From Clostridia bacterium (GTDB taxonomy: Bacteria; Bacillota_A; Clostridia; Oscillospirales; CAG-272): DNA of 8,000 nt. The notes below the pieces were generated by a model. It saw nothing but the letters and a program-made list of their open reading frames with translations, had not been told where the DNA came from and did not search any database. A program made the translations under genes and the position numbers. Location: positions 1 through 8,000 of the forward strand of contig JAFTRB010000066.1 of NCBI GenBank assembly GCA_017462445.1, written 5' to 3'. Each line of letters starts with the position of its first letter. The first letter of the stretch is position 1. Positions 1 through 7,500 of this stretch are shown piece after piece.

Positions 1-720
1 ATGCGCCGTGAGGGCTATGAGCTTTGCTGCTCCAATCCCCGTGTTCTGTTCAAGGAGATAGACGGCGAGAGATGCGAGCCTATTGAGGATGTTATCGTCG
101 ATGTACCCGAGCAGTATGTAGGCGCGGTAATGGAAAAGCTTGGCTCAAGGAAGGGCACGCTTGTGGATATGCAGCTTAACGGCTCTCGTCAAAAGCTCTT
201 CTACTCCATTCCGACCCGATGTCTCTTTGGCTATCGCAGCGAGCTGTTGACCGATACCCGAGGCGAGGGAATTATTTCAAGCATCTTTGCAGGATACGAG
301 CCCTTTCGTGGCGAGATCAAGACTCGCTTCACCTCCTCGCTTGTCGCAAGCGAAAAGGGTGTGTCCACCACATACGGCTTGTATCAGGCTCAGGACAGAG
401 GCCCGCTCTTCATAGGTCCTGCAACTCCTGTGTATGAGGGTATGATAGTTGGCGAGAACCCCAAGCCCGATGACATCGAGGTCAATGTCTGCAAGGAGAA
501 GCACCTTACCGCTATCCGTTCCTCGGGCGCGGACGAGAAGCTCACCCTTATCACTCCCATTCAGCTTTCCTTGGAGGAGGCGATTGAGTTCATCACAGAC
601 GAGGAGCTGATTGAGGTCACTCCAAAGAGCATTCGTCTTCGCAAGGTTATTCTGGACACCCCCGCTCGCAAGAGAATGCAGGCGCAGAAGCGCGCAGCTC
701 TCAAGGAACAGGGGAAGTAA
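1..720 (+). CDS. typA: Translational GTPase TypA/BipA, C-terminal part (5' end outside window)
   Basis: TypA/BipA is a ribosome-binding GTPase of the EF-G/LepA family, involved in ribosome assembly and in stress and cold adaptation. The 239 visible residues match the C-terminal part of a roughly 600-residue protein. They start near the end of the EF-G domain III-like region (MRREGYEL, FKEIDG) and run through the domain V-like region (DVPEQYVGAVMEKLG, FGYRSELLTDTRG). They end in the TypA-specific C-terminal domain (QDRGPLFIGP, VYEGMIVGEN, VNVCKEKHLT, EVTPKSIRLRK). The GTPase domain lies upstream of the window, so the ATG at position 1 is an internal methionine and not the start. The reading frame is intact to TAA at 718-720 and the tail ends in a basic stretch, as is usual. 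The gene converges on the flippase gene and shares its terminator. The identification is firm; only the 5' extent is unknown. Confidence 0.95.
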   Translation: MRREGYELCCSNPRVLFKEIDGERCEPIEDVIVDVPEQYVGAVMEKLGSRKGTLVDMQLNGSRQKLFYSIPTRCLFGYRSELLTDTRGEGIISSIFAGYEPFRGEIKTRFTSSLVASEKGVSTTYGLYQAQDRGPLFIGPATPVYEGMIVGENPKPDDIEVNVCKEKHLTAIRSSGADEKLTLITPIQLSLEEAIEFITDEELIEVTPKSIRLRKVILDTPARKRMQAQKRAALKEQGK

Positions 721-744
721 TCCGCTCTGAAAAACAGAAAAATA

Positions 745-785
745 AGTGGAGGCACTGCGCTGGCAAGGTCTCCACTCGTTTTATT
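745..785. terminator. Bidirectional intrinsic terminator between typA and the flippase gene
   Basis: A perfect 7-bp stem, AGTGGAG (745-751) with CTCCACT (770-776), encloses an 18-nt loop in which TGC/GCA can pair further. On the plus strand it is followed by CGTTTTATTT, which suits typA ending at 720. On the minus strand it is followed by TTATTTTTCTGTTTTTC, which suits the flippase gene ending at 786. One hairpin therefore probably serves both convergent genes. Confidence 0.75.
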
Positions 786-2231
786 TCAGGCTCGTTCAAT
801 ATGGGGATGCGCTGAACTGTTTCCTATCTCTCTCATAAGCGAGAAGGCTTTTGAGGCGGTATGGATAATGATGGGAAGGAGAGGGAGCATAACCGCGAGT
901 CGAGCTATAAAATGCCCCCTTAAGAGCGCCAGCAAAATAACATATCCGACAGTAAGTGCCAGGGTGCATAGACATTTCCATATATCCAGAGGAACAAGGC
1001 CGCTTTCCCTTCGCACAAGATATAAAAGCGCCAGGGCAAGCACCGAATAGGCTAAAAGCACAGAAAAGCCAAGGAGTCTATAGTCCAGAGGGACGAGCAG
1101 AAGCGCGGAGAGGACCGAAGCGGACAAGGCGAGTATTGCGGGGAAAGAGCCCTTGATCCCGCTTTTTTTGTGTGGGCTCAGGGTTGTAAAAACTCCCGAG
1201 AGAAACATGGGAAGCACAGAGAGCGAAAGAGGGTATACGATTAAAACAGCATCGCTGTATTCGCTTGGCGCAAGCAACGAAAGCAGCTCGGGCGCGAGTG
1301 CCGAGAGCAAAATAACGGCAAGGCTGATTATTAGCGTTGAAAGATTTACGATTTGCCAAATTCTTAACACGCCCCCGTCGTTAAGCCGTCTGACAAGCCA
1401 AGGGCCGAGAGAAGAAAGCAGGCTTGCGCTAACAATAGTTAGCGAAAAGCCCACCGAGGAAGCAACCGAGAATTTTGCGATAGCTCCGCCTCCTTGTATA
1501 TTGGCAAGGATGATTTCACCCAGGCGTATAATTAAGGATGTGGCAATATAGTGAGGTAGAAGAGGCAGGGCAGAGCCGAGCAGATATTTTCCTTCCGCAC
1601 TCGGGAATGGCACAGCTCCCCTCGGTTGCATAATAATAAATAGAGGAAGAGCGATTATAAGGCTGGCAAGCGCTGCGCCAAGCATTCTCCCCGAGCTGGT
1701 AATTCCCATTTTTATGAATAAAAAGGAGAGCAGCGGTGTTCCGAGAGCGAGGAGAATATTGATAAGGCAAACTCTGATATATCTGTATTCGTACCGCATC
1801 CAGGCGCAGTATAGCGAAATTATTGCTGTGCAAAGCGAATATATCGGTGCAAGAAAGAGAAGGCTGTCCGCCAGAGCAAGCATATCCCCAAGCGGTCTTG
1901 AAAACAGCAAAAACAGCACAAGAAAAGCTCCCGCCCCCAGTAGCGTAATATGACTTGCGGCCCACATTAACCTTCTTCGGCCCTTGCGGAATTTTTCAAG
2001 CGCCGAATAGCAAACCGTTCCGGACAGCTCCAGCCCCAGAGGAACCTGAATAATGCCGGTTATTGATGTAAAAAGAGCAAATAGCCCATAGTCCTCCGCG
2101 CTTAAAAGCCGCGTGAATATCGGCGTGCCAAGCATACCTACGCCGCGCGAAAGAACCGTAGCGGCCAGATACCAAAGCGACGCCCTGGCAGGAGTATTCA
2201 GCATTCTGCCCTTGTGTTCGATCATGCTCAT
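786..2231 (-). CDS. Oligosaccharide flippase, Wzx-like (MOP superfamily) polytopic membrane protein
   Basis: This is a 481-residue membrane protein with about 14 hydrophobic segments, roughly at 16-37, 47-66, 93-110, 121-143, 154-172, 184-201, 217-236, 248-272, 293-311, 326-350, 362-381, 386-405, 418-436 and 441-457. Length and topology fit flippases that move lipid-linked oligosaccharide units across the cytoplasmic membrane for capsule, teichoic-type or other surface glycan assembly. The N-terminal signature fits the family (GTPIFTRLLSAEDYGLFAL, residues 35-53), as does the segment LPLLPHYIATSLIIRLGEIIL (222-242), where many relatives have an Asp at the Glu239 position. The reading frame is open to an upstream ATG at 2279, but that codon has no ribosome site. 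ATG 2231-2229 has GGGAGGT 6 nt upstream and was chosen. No glycosyltransferase, polymerase or chain-length gene lies beside it, so the substrate cannot be named. A MurJ-type lipid II flippase is less likely on motif grounds. Confidence 0.85.
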   Translation of the reverse strand: MSMIEHKGRMLNTPARASLWYLAATVLSRGVGMLGTPIFTRLLSAEDYGLFALFTSITGIIQVPLGLELSGTVCYSALEKFRKGRRRLMWAASHITLLGAGAFLVLFLLFSRPLGDMLALADSLLFLAPIYSLCTAIISLYCAWMRYEYRYIRVCLINILLALGTPLLSFLFIKMGITSSGRMLGAALASLIIALPLFIIMQPRGAVPFPSAEGKYLLGSALPLLPHYIATSLIIRLGEIILANIQGGGAIAKFSVASSVGFSLTIVSASLLSSLGPWLVRRLNDGGVLRIWQIVNLSTLIISLAVILLSALAPELLSLLAPSEYSDAVLIVYPLSLSVLPMFLSGVFTTLSPHKKSGIKGSFPAILALSASVLSALLLVPLDYRLLGFSVLLAYSVLALALLYLVRRESGLVPLDIWKCLCTLALTVGYVILLALLRGHFIARLAVMLPLLPIIIHTASKAFSLMREIGNSSAHPHIERA

Positions 2232-2237
2232 AATAAT

Positions 2238-2244
2238 ACCTCCC
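2238..2244 (-). promoter_or_regulatory. Ribosome binding site that fixes the flippase start
   Basis: Read on the minus strand, GGGAGGT lies 6 nt before ATG 2231-2229. The longer in-frame start at 2279 is preceded by a T-rich, purine-poor stretch without a Shine-Dalgarno match. The shorter 481-residue product is therefore preferred. Confidence 0.8.
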
Positions 2245-2387
2245 GTATATTTTCTGCATTCGCGCTTCTCTTTATTCATAAAGCGCTAAATGCAGTCGCT
2301 CTTTGCAAAATTTGCAGCAAATGGGGGCTTGTGGGCGAATTGTACTTATTTTGTGCAAGAATAATATAAAAAACTTGCAAAAACCTA

Positions 2388-2416
2388 TTGATTTTTATAA
2401 ACAACTGTTGTATAAT
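2388..2416 (+). promoter_or_regulatory. SigA-type promoter of gdhA
   Basis: The -35 box TTGATT (2388-2393; four of six consensus bases) and a perfect -10 box TATAAT (2411-2416) are separated by the ideal 17 nt. Transcription would start near 2423, giving a leader of about 37 nt. The inverted repeat ACAAC-T-GTTGT (2401-2411) lies in the spacer against the -10 box and is a possible operator. In the leader, CGCGC-AA-GCGCG (2433-2444) could form a small hairpin just ahead of the ribosome site GAGGTG (2449-2454). Confidence 0.75.
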
Positions 2417-2459
2417 ATTTGCGTTGAAATTCCGCGCAAGCGCGTTATGAGGTGATAAT

Positions 2460-3809
2460 ATGTTTAAGCTTAATTATTTGAACGAGCTATATGAAAGAGT
2501 TGTAAAGCGCAATCCCGGCGAGACCGAGTTCCACCAGACGGTTGCCGAGGTGCTTCTGTCTATCGAGCCTGTGCTTGAGCAGCGCCCTGCATACATCGAG
2601 CAGGGAGTTGTCGAGCGGATGGTCGAGCCCGAGAGAATTATAAAGTTCCGCGTTCCCTGGGTTGATGACAATGGCAAAATTCAGGTCAACCGTGGCTACC
2701 GCATTCAGTTCAACAGTGCCATAGGCCCTTACAAGGGCGGCCTTCGCTTCCACCCCTCTGTTACCGAGTCCATCATCAAGTTCCTTGGATTTGAGCAGAC
2801 CTTCAAGAATTCCTTGACCTCGCTCCCGATGGGCGGAGGCAAGGGCGGCTCCGACTTCGATCCGCAGGGTAAGTCGGATAGGGAGGTTATGGCATTCTGC
2901 CAGAGCTTTATGACCGAGCTTTGCCGTCATATCGGCGCGGATCTTGATGTCCCAGCGGGTGATATCGGTGTTGGCGCTCGCGAGGTAGGCTACCTGTTCG
3001 GCCAGTACAAGCGAATTCGCAATGAGTTTACGGGAGTCCTTACCGGAAAGGGCATTCCCTACGGTGGCTCGCTTATCCGTCCCGAGGCGACAGGCTATGG
3101 CGCGGTTTACTACACCACCGAGCTGCTCTCCCACTGGGGAGACTCCATCGAGGGTAAGACCTTTGCCATCTCGGGCTTCGGCAATGTTGCCTGGGGCGCT
3201 GTCAAGAAGATTACCGAGCTTGGCGGCAAGGTTGTCACCATCTCAGGTCCTGATGGCTATATCTACGATCCCGACGGCGTATCCACTCCCGAGAAGATTG
3301 ACTATATGCTAGAGATGCGCGCATCCTGTCGCAACAGGGTGCAGGATTATGCCGACAAATTTGGCGTGCAGTTCTTCCCCTCCGAGAAGCCCTGGGGCGT
3401 CAAGGCTGATATATTAATGCCCTGTGCAACCCAGAACGAGGTTGGAATGAAGGAGGCAGAGCAGATCGTCGCAAACGGTGTCAGGTATTATGTCGAGGTA
3501 TCCAATATGCCCACCACAAACGAGGCGGTTGCCTACCTCAAGGCTAACGGTGTGGTCGTTGCTCCCTCCAAGGCAGTTAATGCCGGCGGAGTTGCCGTGT
3601 CCGGTCTTGAGATGTCGCAGAACTCCATGCGCTATTCCTGGAGCGCCGAGGAGGTCGATGCCAAGCTCCGTGTAATAATGAAGAACATCTTCGATGCCTC
3701 GCTCAAGGCTGCGAACGATTACGGCCTTGGTGATGACCTTGTAGCAGGCGCAAATATAGCCGGCTTCATTAAGGTTGCCGACGCTATGCTCGCGCAGGGC
3801 GTGGTATAA
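2460..3809 (+). CDS. gdhA: Glutamate dehydrogenase, hexameric ~450-residue class (coenzyme probably NAD)
   Basis: The enzyme interconverts glutamate and 2-oxoglutarate plus ammonia in the cytoplasm, linking amino-acid fermentation and nitrogen assimilation. All 449 residues of a full-length small hexameric GDH are present. In the substrate domain, K92 lies in PYKGGLRFHP, K116 in FEQTFKNSL, the catalytic K128 in PMGGGKGGSDFDP and the catalytic D168 in PAGDIGVGAR. The Rossmann domain begins with GFGNVAWG (239-246). SGPDGYIYDP follows its second strand, and the substrate serine is probably S381 in AVSGLEMSQN. From memory, it resembles the NAD-dependent C. symbiosum enzyme closely and keeps the equivalents of its coenzyme-site residues F238, P262 and D263 (here F240, P264, D265). 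Databases may nevertheless call such proteins NADP-specific. The start ATG has GAGGTG 5 nt upstream. The gene has its own promoter and terminator, so it appears to be a single-gene unit. The family call is very firm, the coenzyme call less so. Confidence 0.97.
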   Translation: MFKLNYLNELYERVVKRNPGETEFHQTVAEVLLSIEPVLEQRPAYIEQGVVERMVEPERIIKFRVPWVDDNGKIQVNRGYRIQFNSAIGPYKGGLRFHPSVTESIIKFLGFEQTFKNSLTSLPMGGGKGGSDFDPQGKSDREVMAFCQSFMTELCRHIGADLDVPAGDIGVGAREVGYLFGQYKRIRNEFTGVLTGKGIPYGGSLIRPEATGYGAVYYTTELLSHWGDSIEGKTFAISGFGNVAWGAVKKITELGGKVVTISGPDGYIYDPDGVSTPEKIDYMLEMRASCRNRVQDYADKFGVQFFPSEKPWGVKADILMPCATQNEVGMKEAEQIVANGVRYYVEVSNMPTTNEAVAYLKANGVVVAPSKAVNAGGVAVSGLEMSQNSMRYSWSAEEVDAKLRVIMKNIFDASLKAANDYGLGDDLVAGANIAGFIKVADAMLAQGVV

Positions 3810-3855
3810 GCTTCACAGTTTTTTCTTCCTCAAATAAGAGGTGAAAAATATTCAA

Positions 3856-3884
3856 GAGCCTTCCTGATAAGGGAGGCTTTTGTT
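3856..3884 (+). terminator. Intrinsic terminator of gdhA
   Basis: AGCCTTCC (3857-3864) pairs with GGGAGGCT (3871-3878) through 8 bp including one G-U, around the loop TGATAA, and TTTTGTT follows. It lies 47 nt after the gdhA stop and separates gdhA from the sigma operon. Confidence 0.85.
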
Positions 3885-3951
3885 ATGCAAGCGAAGTCTT
3901 GGACAGGCGAGGTATTATCAGCTCCTTGTAAATTTATTTTTGAAAAAGATG

Positions 3952-3974
3952 TCGCATTTTGATAAAAAATGTGA
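3952..3974. promoter_or_regulatory. Inverted repeat over the -35 region of the sigma operon (possible operator)
   Basis: TCGCATTTT (3952-3960) and AAAATGTGA (3966-3974) form a 9-bp inverted repeat with one mismatch around the 5-nt spacer GATAA. The repeat covers the putative -35 box and part of the spacer. This is the placement expected for a dimeric repressor site, but no regulator is known from the sequence. No T-run follows, so it is not a terminator. Confidence 0.4.
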
Positions 3975-3985
3975 TAGTATATAAT
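3958..3985 (+). promoter_or_regulatory. Promoter of the sigma factor/surface protein operon
   Basis: A perfect -10 box TATAAT lies at 3980-3985. The -35 is less certain: TTGATA (3959-3964) matches five of six bases but at a short 15-nt spacing, while TTTGAT (3958-3963) gives 16 nt. The start of transcription would be near 3992, leaving a leader of only about 17 nt that consists mainly of the ribosome site AAGGAG (3996-4001). The shape is of the housekeeping sigma type. No clear ECF-type promoter is visible, though such motifs are specific to each sigma factor and could be missed. Confidence 0.65.
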
Positions 3986-4008
3986 AGACCATAAAAAGGA
4001 GCAGAGCC

Positions 4009-4599
4009 GTGACTTCAGAGGAAAGAAAGAACACACTACCCGATGAGAGCATAATAGAGCTATATTGGCAAAGAGATGAGAATGCAATAAAGGAAACCGA
4101 GAACAAGTATAAAAGCTACCTATATACCGTAGCCTTCAACATTCTCCACGATAGCGAGTTTTGCTCGGATTGCCTTTTAGATACATATTTTGCGGTGTGG
4201 AATAAAATTCCGCCTACGCGCCCCACAGTTTTCAGCGCATTTCTGGCAAGAATAACCCGTAATATATCCATAAATCGCTTTAAGAAGGAAAATGCGCAGA
4301 AGCGAATTCGCTCTGAAATGATAGTTTCGCTTGACGAGGTGCAGATTCCACTCATATCTGAGGATGACCCCTATTCTCAGGTTCGCTTTGCCGAGCTTGT
4401 GGAAGGGCTTAACAGGTTCATAAAGGGGCTTGACAGAAGGAATGAATTTATATTCGTCTGCCGATATTACTACTGCGACAGTATAATTGCAATAGCCGAT
4501 ATGCTGGGTGTAAATCGCAGAACCGTGGAGCGCGCTCTTGCCGGAATGCGCGAGGAGCTGGCAAAAAGCCTTGAAATAGGAGGGGAGAAAAATGTCTGA
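4009..4599 (+). CDS. ECF-type sigma-70 family RNA polymerase sigma factor
   Basis: The 196-residue protein has the two domains of an ECF sigma factor, which directs RNA polymerase to a small set of promoters. Region 2 covers about residues 13-92: IIELYWQRDENAIKETENKY, then the clostridial-type run DTYFAVWNKIPPTRP and FLARITRNISINRFKK. A linker with a charged segment (108-125) follows. Region 4 covers about 131-186, with the helix-turn-helix around SIIAIADMLGVNRRTVERAL (158-177) that would contact the -35 element. Regions 1 and 3 are absent, as is usual for the group. Translation starts at GTG 4009 with AAGGAG 7 nt upstream. Two close cysteine pairs (C52/C55, C151/C156) stand out. The stop overlaps the next gene by 8 nt, which indicates coupled expression. 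ECF factors usually have an anti-sigma partner encoded next door; here the only neighbour is the membrane-anchored surface protein. Target promoters are unknown. Confidence 0.92.
   Translation: MTSEERKNTLPDESIIELYWQRDENAIKETENKYKSYLYTVAFNILHDSEFCSDCLLDTYFAVWNKIPPTRPTVFSAFLARITRNISINRFKKENAQKRIRSEMIVSLDEVQIPLISEDDPYSQVRFAELVEGLNRFIKGLDRRNEFIFVCRYYYCDSIIAIADMLGVNRRTVERALAGMREELAKSLEIGGEKNV
4578..4585 (+). promoter_or_regulatory. Ribosome binding site for the surface protein, inside the sigma gene
   Basis: AGGAGGGG lies 6 nt before ATG 4592 and within the last codons of the sigma factor gene. With the ATGTCTGA overlap (4592-4599) this permits ribosomes ending on the sigma gene to restart on the surface protein, so both are probably made in linked amounts. 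Confidence 0.8.
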
Positions 4600-7500
4600 T
4601 AACAAGATCCGCCTCCTTGACCTTTTTTCGAAAATTGATGAAGCTGTGGTGGACCGTGTTGGACAGCAGAGGCTGATACTGGCGCACCGTGTCAAGAAAT
4701 TCCACATTTTCAGTAAACAATTCTTTGCAATTGTCGGCGCAGTTGCCGCTGCAATACTGATTGTTATTTCATCAATATTCCTCTTTCTTGCGCGCCCTGA
4801 AGCGAATATTTATATTATGTCTTTAGACTATTCTCATACAACGGGCGACGGCGCATCGGTTTATGACATCAACTACAGCGATAACACCCAGGGAAGGCTT
4901 GTTATATCAAATGGCTCGGCGGGTGGAGTTCGCGATGTGAGAATTGATGGGGGCGAGGTTATCCTGACTCTCTATACGGGAGTAGATGTCAACATCGGCT
5001 CTAATGTTGGTACATACAGCCCAAATTCAACCGATACGATCTCCGGAGTCAACTTTGACCGGGACGGAAATATGTCGCTTACCTTACTTGGACACCACGG
5101 CGGCTCTCACGATGTTTCGATTGGAAAGACGCCCGATGGCAAAGAGCCTAACGGCTATACGATCAAGAGCACCTTTGTCAGCGACGAGGGCGATCTGATT
5201 ATAATCTTCACCTCCGGAGAACGAATCAATCTGGGTAGAGTCCGTGGCGAGGATGGCGTTGGCATAGCAGGAATGTACATCAATGATTCCGGCGAGCTTG
5301 TAGTCACCCTGACCGACGGTACAGTTCTTAACCTTGGCTCTATCAAGGGCGAGGACGGAATAGGCATAGCCGATACCCGTCTTAATGAAAAGGGGGAGCT
5401 TGTCATTACCTACACCGACGGGGTTGAGGTAAACCTTGGCTCTATCATAGGCGAAAAGGGCGAGGACGGTGTTGGTATTGGAAGCATTACCCTGGGGGAT
5501 GACTATGAGCTTGAAATTACCCTGACCGACGGAAGCTTTCTCTCGCTTGGCAGCATCAGAGGCGAAGAGGGCAAGAGCGCCTATGACCTTTACTGTGAAA
5601 TCTACGGCTACTCCGGAAATGAGCAGGATTGGCTCTTCGATTTGGTGAACGGCAATCTTGGTCTTAAAAAGCAGTATACGGTATCCTTTAATTCGGACGG
5701 TGGAGCTTCAATTCCCTCCATTCTTGTTATCCAGGGCGGTAAGCTGGATGAGCCGATCCCGCCCACAAGGGTGGGGTACAGCTTCCTCGGCTGGTATGTA
5801 GGCGAGGAAAAATGGGTATTCTCCGGTCACACAGTAACCGAGGATATTACCCTCACCGCACATTGGCAGCTCGTTCCCTACCAAATCACATATAATACAT
5901 CAGGGGGCGAAAACCCACCCTCAAATCCCGAAAGCTACACAATTTCTACTCCCACCTTCGCGCTCCTTGGGGCTACTCGCCCGCACTACCGCTTCGTCGG
6001 CTGGTTCACCGAGGAAAATGGAGGAGGCGAAAGAGTGGAAACGGTTGGTGGCGGAATGACAGGGAATATCACCCTCTATGCTCATTATGTCCCTCTTGAA
6101 AGCTATACCGTAACCTATGAGCTTAACGGTGGCAAGGCGGCTGTCGGCAACCCGGATACGGTTGACAAGGACACATCCTTCACCCTCCTTGCCCCCACAA
6201 GGGCGGGCTATGAATTCGATGGCTGGTACACCGATGAAGCCCTTACAAGCCCCATTACCTACATAGCTCCCGGCACCGACAGGGATATCACCCTATATGC
6301 CTCCTGGAGCGCCGCCTTCAACTACACCTTGAATGATGGAGTAATACACATTCAGAGCTATCGTGGCAGAGCAACGGAGGTGGTAGTTCCTGCCTACATA
6401 GACGGATATAAGGTTTATTCGATAGGCCCCGAGTGCTTCTATGCCAACTCAACAATAACGGGTATAACACTCTCTCCTGGGATAGAGCGAATAGAGGAGA
6501 ATGCAATATACTACTGCTCGGCTCTACGCGAGATACATATCCCCGACAGTGTCACATACATTGGCTCTTCGAACCTCGGCATTTGCACCTCGCTTAAGGA
6601 CGTTCACCTCTCTGTCAATGTCGAAAACAGGGTGTACGGCTTCCTTGAATACTCTGCCCCCTCTCGCATATATGTAAGCGATGTTCTCGCCTTCGCCTCC
6701 TCTGGGATATCCTTTGCTATGTCCTCCGGGGAAGCTAACTGGCAGCTTTACAGCGGCGGCAGCCTTGTTGAGGAATTGGTGATACCCGGCGGAACACAGA
6801 TTAATGGCGATTTCTGCGGCTGCGCAAGTATTAAAAGTATTACAATCGAGGAAGGTGTTACCTTTAGCGATGAAATGGATTACGGCGGCGTTTTCGTAAG
6901 TATGCGGGGGCTTACCTCGGTTGTCATCAAGTGCAAGTCCTTGCCGCGAGCGCTCTTTGCAGGCTGTCGCTCTCTTACAAGTGTTTCTCTGCCTGACGGC
7001 TTGACCTCCCTGCCGATAGGCCTGTTTTCCGGGTGTGCCGCGCTGGAAACAGTAGCTCTCCCATCCGCCCTTAAGACTATCGGGGCCAATGCCTTCGAGG
7101 GATGCTCTAGCCTCTCGGCAATTACTATCCCCGAGGGCGTCGAGGTGATCGGCGACAGGGCATTTATGGATTGCATCTCTCTTGTGTCTCTTCGTATCCC
7201 CGCCTCCGTCACAACGCTTTACGAGAGCGCTGGCGGAGAGTGCAATTTTGCCAGGGGCTGTACCTCGCTCGTCGAGGTGACGGTCGCTCCCGGTAACACC
7301 GCCTTCAAGTCGGTTGATGGCGTTCTTTACAGCTTTGATGGCGCAACCCTCATTATGTATCCGGCAGGCAGAACCGCCGTCAGCTTCGATATCCCCGAGG
7401 GAACAGCTGATATAATGATGTCAAGCTTCTTGGGCGCGCTTTACCTCGAGGAGATTACCGTTCCCGGCTCGGGTAGCTCAATCGGCACAGGCGCAGTCAT

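Larger units (their letters stand above)
2232..2459. other. Divergent intergenic region with clustered TTGCA/TGCAA motifs
   Basis: This 228-bp region holds the control signals of the flippase gene (leftward) and gdhA (rightward). TTGCAAAA occurs twice as a direct repeat (2303-2310 and 2375-2382). TTGCA also occurs at 2312-2316 and its complement TGCAA at 2354-2358. ATTTGC-A-GCAAAT (2310-2322) is an inverted repeat with 6-bp arms. GCAAG (2355-2359) can pair with CTTGC (2374-2378). The gdhA promoter lies at 2388-2416. For the leftward gene I see only a weak -10-like TACAAT on the minus strand (2344-2339) without a good -35, so its promoter is not assigned. Binding of a regulator to these motifs is inference. 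Confidence 0.4.

Noticed and set aside
1516..1965. 149-codon frame overlapping the flippase gene on the same strand
   Set aside because: Frame-shifted shadow of a well-supported membrane protein gene; low-complexity translation with no recognisable domain.
2232..2279. Longer flippase start at ATG 2279
   Set aside because: No Shine-Dalgarno site ahead of it, and the added residues are charged and unlike the family. The start at 2231 has a strong, well-spaced site.
2487..3134. Long 215-codon open frame antisense to gdhA
   Set aside because: It lies fully inside gdhA on the other strand, and its residues simply mirror conserved GDH codons. Antisense frames of GDH genes are a known source of false 'NAD-specific glutamate dehydrogenase' annotations. 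No ribosome site or independent evidence.
4177..4707. 176-codon frame antisense to the sigma factor gene
   Set aside because: Covers the sigma gene and the start of the surface protein gene, both strongly supported; no domain and no plausible start signal.
5174..5593. Collagen-like domain in the glycine-rich repeats
   Set aside because: GEDG turns occur once per ~34 residues and do not form a continuous Gly-X-Y run, so no triple helix is supported.
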